This document shows positions 43,307 through 46,036 of a stretch of DNA of 46,036 nucleotides, piece by piece. The translations under genes and the position numbers were made by a program. The stretch is from Nitrospirota bacterium (GTDB lineage: Bacteria; Nitrospirota; Thermodesulfovibrionia; Thermodesulfovibrionales; UBA6898): the NCBI GenBank assembly GCA_021814475.1, contig JAKAIE010000014.1, positions 1-46,036 of the forward strand. Reading direction: 5' to 3'. Each line of letters begins with the position of its first letter. Within the stretch, counting starts at the first letter, position 1. Under the pieces are notes generated by a model that worked only from the letters and a program-made list of their open reading frames with translations, was not told the origin of the DNA and did no database searches.

Positions 43307-46036
43307 TTCGTTTTCCCTGGTTTTTGTATTTTCCCCCATGCCGGCAGGACCAGGCCGATGACCGGTTTAATGCCGGAAGGGACGCCTGCGACGCCAGGGG
43401 GCAGATCGTCGCGGAGGCTCGCCGCAAGACGGATCGTCGTGCCGCATATGGAAAGTTCGATCTCCTCCTTATCAGAGATGCCGAGCCTTGAGGCGTCTTC
43501 GCGGTTCATGCCTATGTACGGCCCGGGCATCCTCTGCGCGATCGCCGGGGAGAGGATGCTCAGCTCCTCCGATCCGAAGATATGGTAGAGCCCTGTGACA
43601 AGCAGTTCATCCTCCCGGGGTTCGAACGCCTCAGGCGGATCTCCCAGAAAGACCGTCTTTGCCTGATCCTTCGGCTCGATAAGCCTCACACCCGGATCTC
43701 CCCCGTGGAGTTGACCTCCCACTTCCTTCTGGTACCTGCTTACCGCCTGTACGGAATTCCATCCGGGGCTCCAGTATCTCGGTATGAGGGCGGAGGGAGG
43801 CTGTCCCTCATACCCTTCCATCGAAAACGCCATGGCAGAGTCCGGGTCGTCGGGAGGTCTCTGTTCGCGGATGTCTTTATCCGCATGCATCGAGGTGCGG
43901 CCGCTGTAACGGTGAGGCTGCCGCGGTATCTTCCTGCCCGCAATGCGAAAAGAGGCCCCCGGGGCTGCCTCAATGACACGCTGCAGTCCCGGGACCATTT
44001 CCGCGATCGCCCGGTTGATGTCGTCGGGATGTTCCCATCGCATCGAATCCGTCTGCCCTGCGGCATGCAGCATGTCGAGCAGCCATTGCCATGACTGCCG
44101 TATCTCCCCAGCGGGCGGAAAGACCTGGAAAAAGCGCTGGCAGCGGCCCTCATTGCTTATCAACGTGCCGGATGATTCCGCAAAGGTAGCCGAAGGCAGA
44201 AGTATGTCCGCCCTTGCTGCGGTGGCCTGCATTGTATGATCGATCACCACGACATGCCGGGCCTTATCCAGGAGTTCGTCGACCGCGCCGGAGGTTGTGC
44301 GCCGGTAGAGGTTGTTTTCGAGGACGATGACCGTTTCTGGCGCCCTGTCCGGTTTGTTCCCTATCTCCCTGAACAGGCTGTCAAGGCCCCTGCCGGACAG
44401 ATGCCCAAGCCCGAGGCTGTTGCATTCAGGCACGGTGTAGCAGAGTCCTGCCTTGACGCCCCCTGCAGAAAGAGCCCGGGCTATATTGGCAGCGGCGCGG
44501 ATGACCCTGATACTGCCGCAGCCGGTTCCCGAGAGGACGAGCGGCTGCTTCGCCCCCCTCAGTGACGTCGCGATGGCGCGGGCAGCAGAGCGCATCTCCT
44601 CTGTGAGATGGGGGACCGCAGGGGCGTCTTCGAGGAGTTCATGGGCGATGGCGAATCCGAGACGGGCGATGTCGTCCGGAGCTCCGCGCCAGGCAAGGGT
44701 CGCCTTGTCATCAAGTTTCGTGGAGGCGGGCGAGGCGATGAAAAGCGGACCGCTCTTATTCTCTGTAGCCGTCCTTAACGCGGAATCGAACCACTCGGGG
44801 ATGCCGAGTGGTTTTGCCTTGTCGATAGGTTCCCTGCGTATCGCCTGCCTCACCGCAAGACTCAGCAGGGGGGCGGTTGTGGTGGGGTCTTCCCCGAGGA
44901 TCAGCACGGCGTCGGACTCCCGCGCCTCCCGGAGAGAGGGGGTGCGCGCCGGTCCCTCCCGGAGTATGGTGATTATTGCCGAGACAAGCTCCGCCTCAGC
45001 GTCCGGGGTCCCGGCATAGAACCGCTCAGGACCGACCAGGAGTCTCAAGAGAAAATTGGCCTCCAAAGATGCGCGGGGAGATCCGATTCCGACCACGTCG
45101 GCGCCGAAATGCAGGAGTGAGGCGACGCGATGAAGGGCCTCGTCGATGCCGACAGGGGCCAGTGGCCTTCCTGACCTCGACTCACGCGCCAGTATATGCC
45201 TCATGCGCCTGCTGCTGTTGACGAATTCATAACCGAAGCGGCCCCGGTCGCAGAGAAAATAGCCGTTCACCTCGTGATTGTAGCGGTTCAGCATCCGCCT
45301 CAGGCTGCCGTATCTCTCGCCCGAAATCGTATTGCAACCGAGGCTGCAATGTACGCAGACGGACGGCGCGGTCTGGAGGTCCCACTTGCGGGTATAATGT
45401 CTCTTCAGGGTCCTGTCGGTGAAGACGCCGGTCGGGCAGATCTCGACGAGGTTGCCGCTGAACTCGCTCTCAAGGACTCCGTCCTCATGCCTGCCGAAGT
45501 AGACATGGTTGTGGCAGCCCAGTACGTCCAGGTCGCGGCCTCCGGCATAATCCCTGTAGAACCTCACGCAGCGGTAGCACTGGATGCAACGGTTCATCTC
45601 GTGGTTGATGAATGGTCCCAGGTCCTGGTTGCGGTGCGTGCGTTTTTTGAACCTGAACCTGCGGACGGTATGACCTGTCATCACGGTCATGTCCTGCAGG
45701 TGGCACTCTCCTCCCTCGTCGCAGACAGGACAGTCGTGGGGATGGTTCGTCATCAGCCATTCGATAACCGTCGCACGGAAGTGCCGCGCCTCCGGGTCGT
45801 CGATCGAGATCCTCGTCCCGTCGGAGGCCGGGGTCATGCAGGACATCACGATCTTTCCCCTGGTATCCTTCTCATCCCTGAACTGCTTCACCGCGCATGC
45901 CCTGCAGGAGCCGACCGAATGTATGGCAGGGTGCCAGCAAAAATAAGGGATGTCGAACCCCAGTGTGAGGCAGGTCTGAAGCAGGTTCTGTCCGTCCTTC
46001 ACCTCATATGGTCTGTTATCAATATAGATCGTTGCC
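43303..46036 (-). CDS. nuoG: NADH-quinone oxidoreductase subunit G, start codon cut by window edge
   Basis: At least 911 residues. The frame runs to the edge as [16 protein letters not shown], the expected NuoG start, and base 46036 is the last base of what is probably ATG, so only the first Met is likely missing. An internal GTG at 46002 is a false start. Clusters: 2Fe-2S ligands in [17 protein letters not shown] and CMTPA; N5 His/Cys set [14 protein letters not shown]; 4Fe-4[11 protein letters not shown] with a later CPTGVF; then CVHCSLGC plus a distant Cys in FLCDRG, the extra N7 cluster seen only in some bacteria. The rest is a molybdopterin-oxidoreductase-like domain without evident cofactor function. 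nuoE and nuoF probably lie just outside the window. Confidence 0.96.
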   Translation of the reverse strand, partial: ATIYIDNRPYEVKDGQNLLQTCLTLGFDIPYFCWHPAIHSVGSCRACAVKQFRDEKDTRGKIVMSCMTPASDGTRISIDDPEARHFRATVIEWLMTNHPHDCPVCDEGGECHLQDMTVMTGHTVRRFRFKKRTHRNQDLGPFINHEMNRCIQCYRCVRFYRDYAGGRDLDVLGCHNHVYFGRHEDGVLESEFSGNLVEICPTGVFTDRTLKRHYTRKWDLQTAPSVCVHCSLGCNTISGERYGSLRRMLNRYNHEVNGYFLCDRGRFGYEFVNSSRRMRHILARESRSGRPLAPVGIDEALHRVASLLHFGADVVGIGSPRASLEANFLLRLLVGPERFYAGTPDAEAELVSAIITILREGPARTPSLREARESDAVLILGEDPTTTAPLLSLAVRQAIRREPIDKAKPLGIPEWFDSALRTATENKSGPLFIASPASTKLDDKATLAWRGAPDDIARLGFAIAHELLEDAPAVPHLTEEMRSAARAIATSLRGAKQPLVLSGTGCGSIRVIRAAANIARALSAGGVKAGLCYTVPECNSLGLGHLSGRGLDSLFREIGNKPDRAPETVIVLENNLYRRTTSGAVDELLDKARHVVVIDHTMQATAARADILLPSATFAESSGTLISNEGRCQRFFQVFPPAGEIRQSWQWLLDMLHAAGQTDSMRWEHPDDINRAIAEMVPGLQRVIEAAPGASFRIAGRKIPRQPHRYSGRTSMHADKDIREQRPPDDPDSAMAFSMEGYEGQPPSALIPRYWSPGWNSVQAVSRYQKEVGGQLHGGDPGVRLIEPKDQAKTVFLGDPPEAFEPREDELLVTGLYHIFGSEELSILSPAIAQRMPGPYIGMNREDASRLGISDKEEIELSICGTTIRLAASLRDDLPPGVAGVPSGIKPVIGLVLPAWGKIQKPGKTK

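Noticed and set aside
42314..43588. 424-codon plus-strand ORF opposite nuoH and the end of nuoG
   Set aside because: Very rich in Glu, Arg, His and Asp as expected from the reverse complement of membrane-protein codons; the minus strand is clearly nuoH.
45003..46002. GTG at 46002 as the start of nuoG
   Set aside because: The residues upstream in the same frame ([12 protein letters not shown]) are the normal NuoG N-terminus, so the start lies at the window edge.
1..46036. CRISPR array, rRNA, tRNA or complete insertion sequence
   Set aside because: No regularly spaced direct repeats, no tRNA-like folds and no full transposase reading frame were seen; the only even repeats are the Ig-domain units at 2554-3402.

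Overview
The window is about 46 kb of high-GC bacterial chromosome. I read it as an uncultured Nitrospirota-like or Desulfobacterota-like bacterium. The support is indirect: IPTL-CTERM-type surface proteins, two 'two-CW' proteins, a large periplasmic-sensor hybrid kinase, small Cys-rich proteins and a NuoG-to-NuoN operon with an N7-type cluster. No rRNA, tRNA, CRISPR array or intact insertion sequence was found, so the taxonomy stays an inference.

Left part (1-19 kb) is accessory and envelope-related. It opens with a large secreted Ig/GEVED/beta-helix protein that is visibly broken: the core of the beta-helix is missing and the join is out of frame, giving two ORFs (158-2131 and 2128-4167). 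These end in a choice-of-anchor domain, an IPTL-CTERM sorting signal and a strong terminator. Then come a membrane PAS-GGDEF cyclase, a fibronectin-III lipoprotein, a two-CW protein, a T4-endonuclease-V-like DNA glycosylase and a 2TM channel-like protein. These are followed by a 66-aa Cys protein (minus strand), a hybrid histidine kinase with a periplasmic solute-binding sensor, and a secreted papain-like protease. The part ends with a spermidine-synthase-like methyltransferase, a 55-aa protein with its own terminator, a second two-CW protein and an NHL-repeat IPTL-CTERM protein.

Centre (19-27 kb) is a tight minus-strand operon for the pentose phosphate pathway: tkt, tal, rpiB, zwf, pgl, gnd, then a pyridine-nucleotide-disulfide oxidoreductase. 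It covers the oxidative branch and all of the non-oxidative branch except ribulose-phosphate epimerase. Several stop/start codons overlap, and a good sigma-70-like promoter lies upstream. A cold-shock gene with a terminator-like hairpin in its leader, plus a small conserved-looking unknown protein, face the other way.

Right part (28-46 kb) is one long minus-strand run. It contains nuoG (its start codon is cut by the window edge), nuoH, I, J, K, L, M and N with mostly 1-4 nt overlaps or gaps. These are followed at short spacing by a secreted M16 zinc peptidase, a beta-phosphoglucomutase-like HAD hydrolase and a 1465-aa dikinase-like protein. That protein has a PPDK-type ATP-grasp domain and a phosphohistidine domain but no PEP-binding barrel, and about 970 N-terminal residues that I do not recognise. 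It is the best candidate here for undescribed biochemistry.
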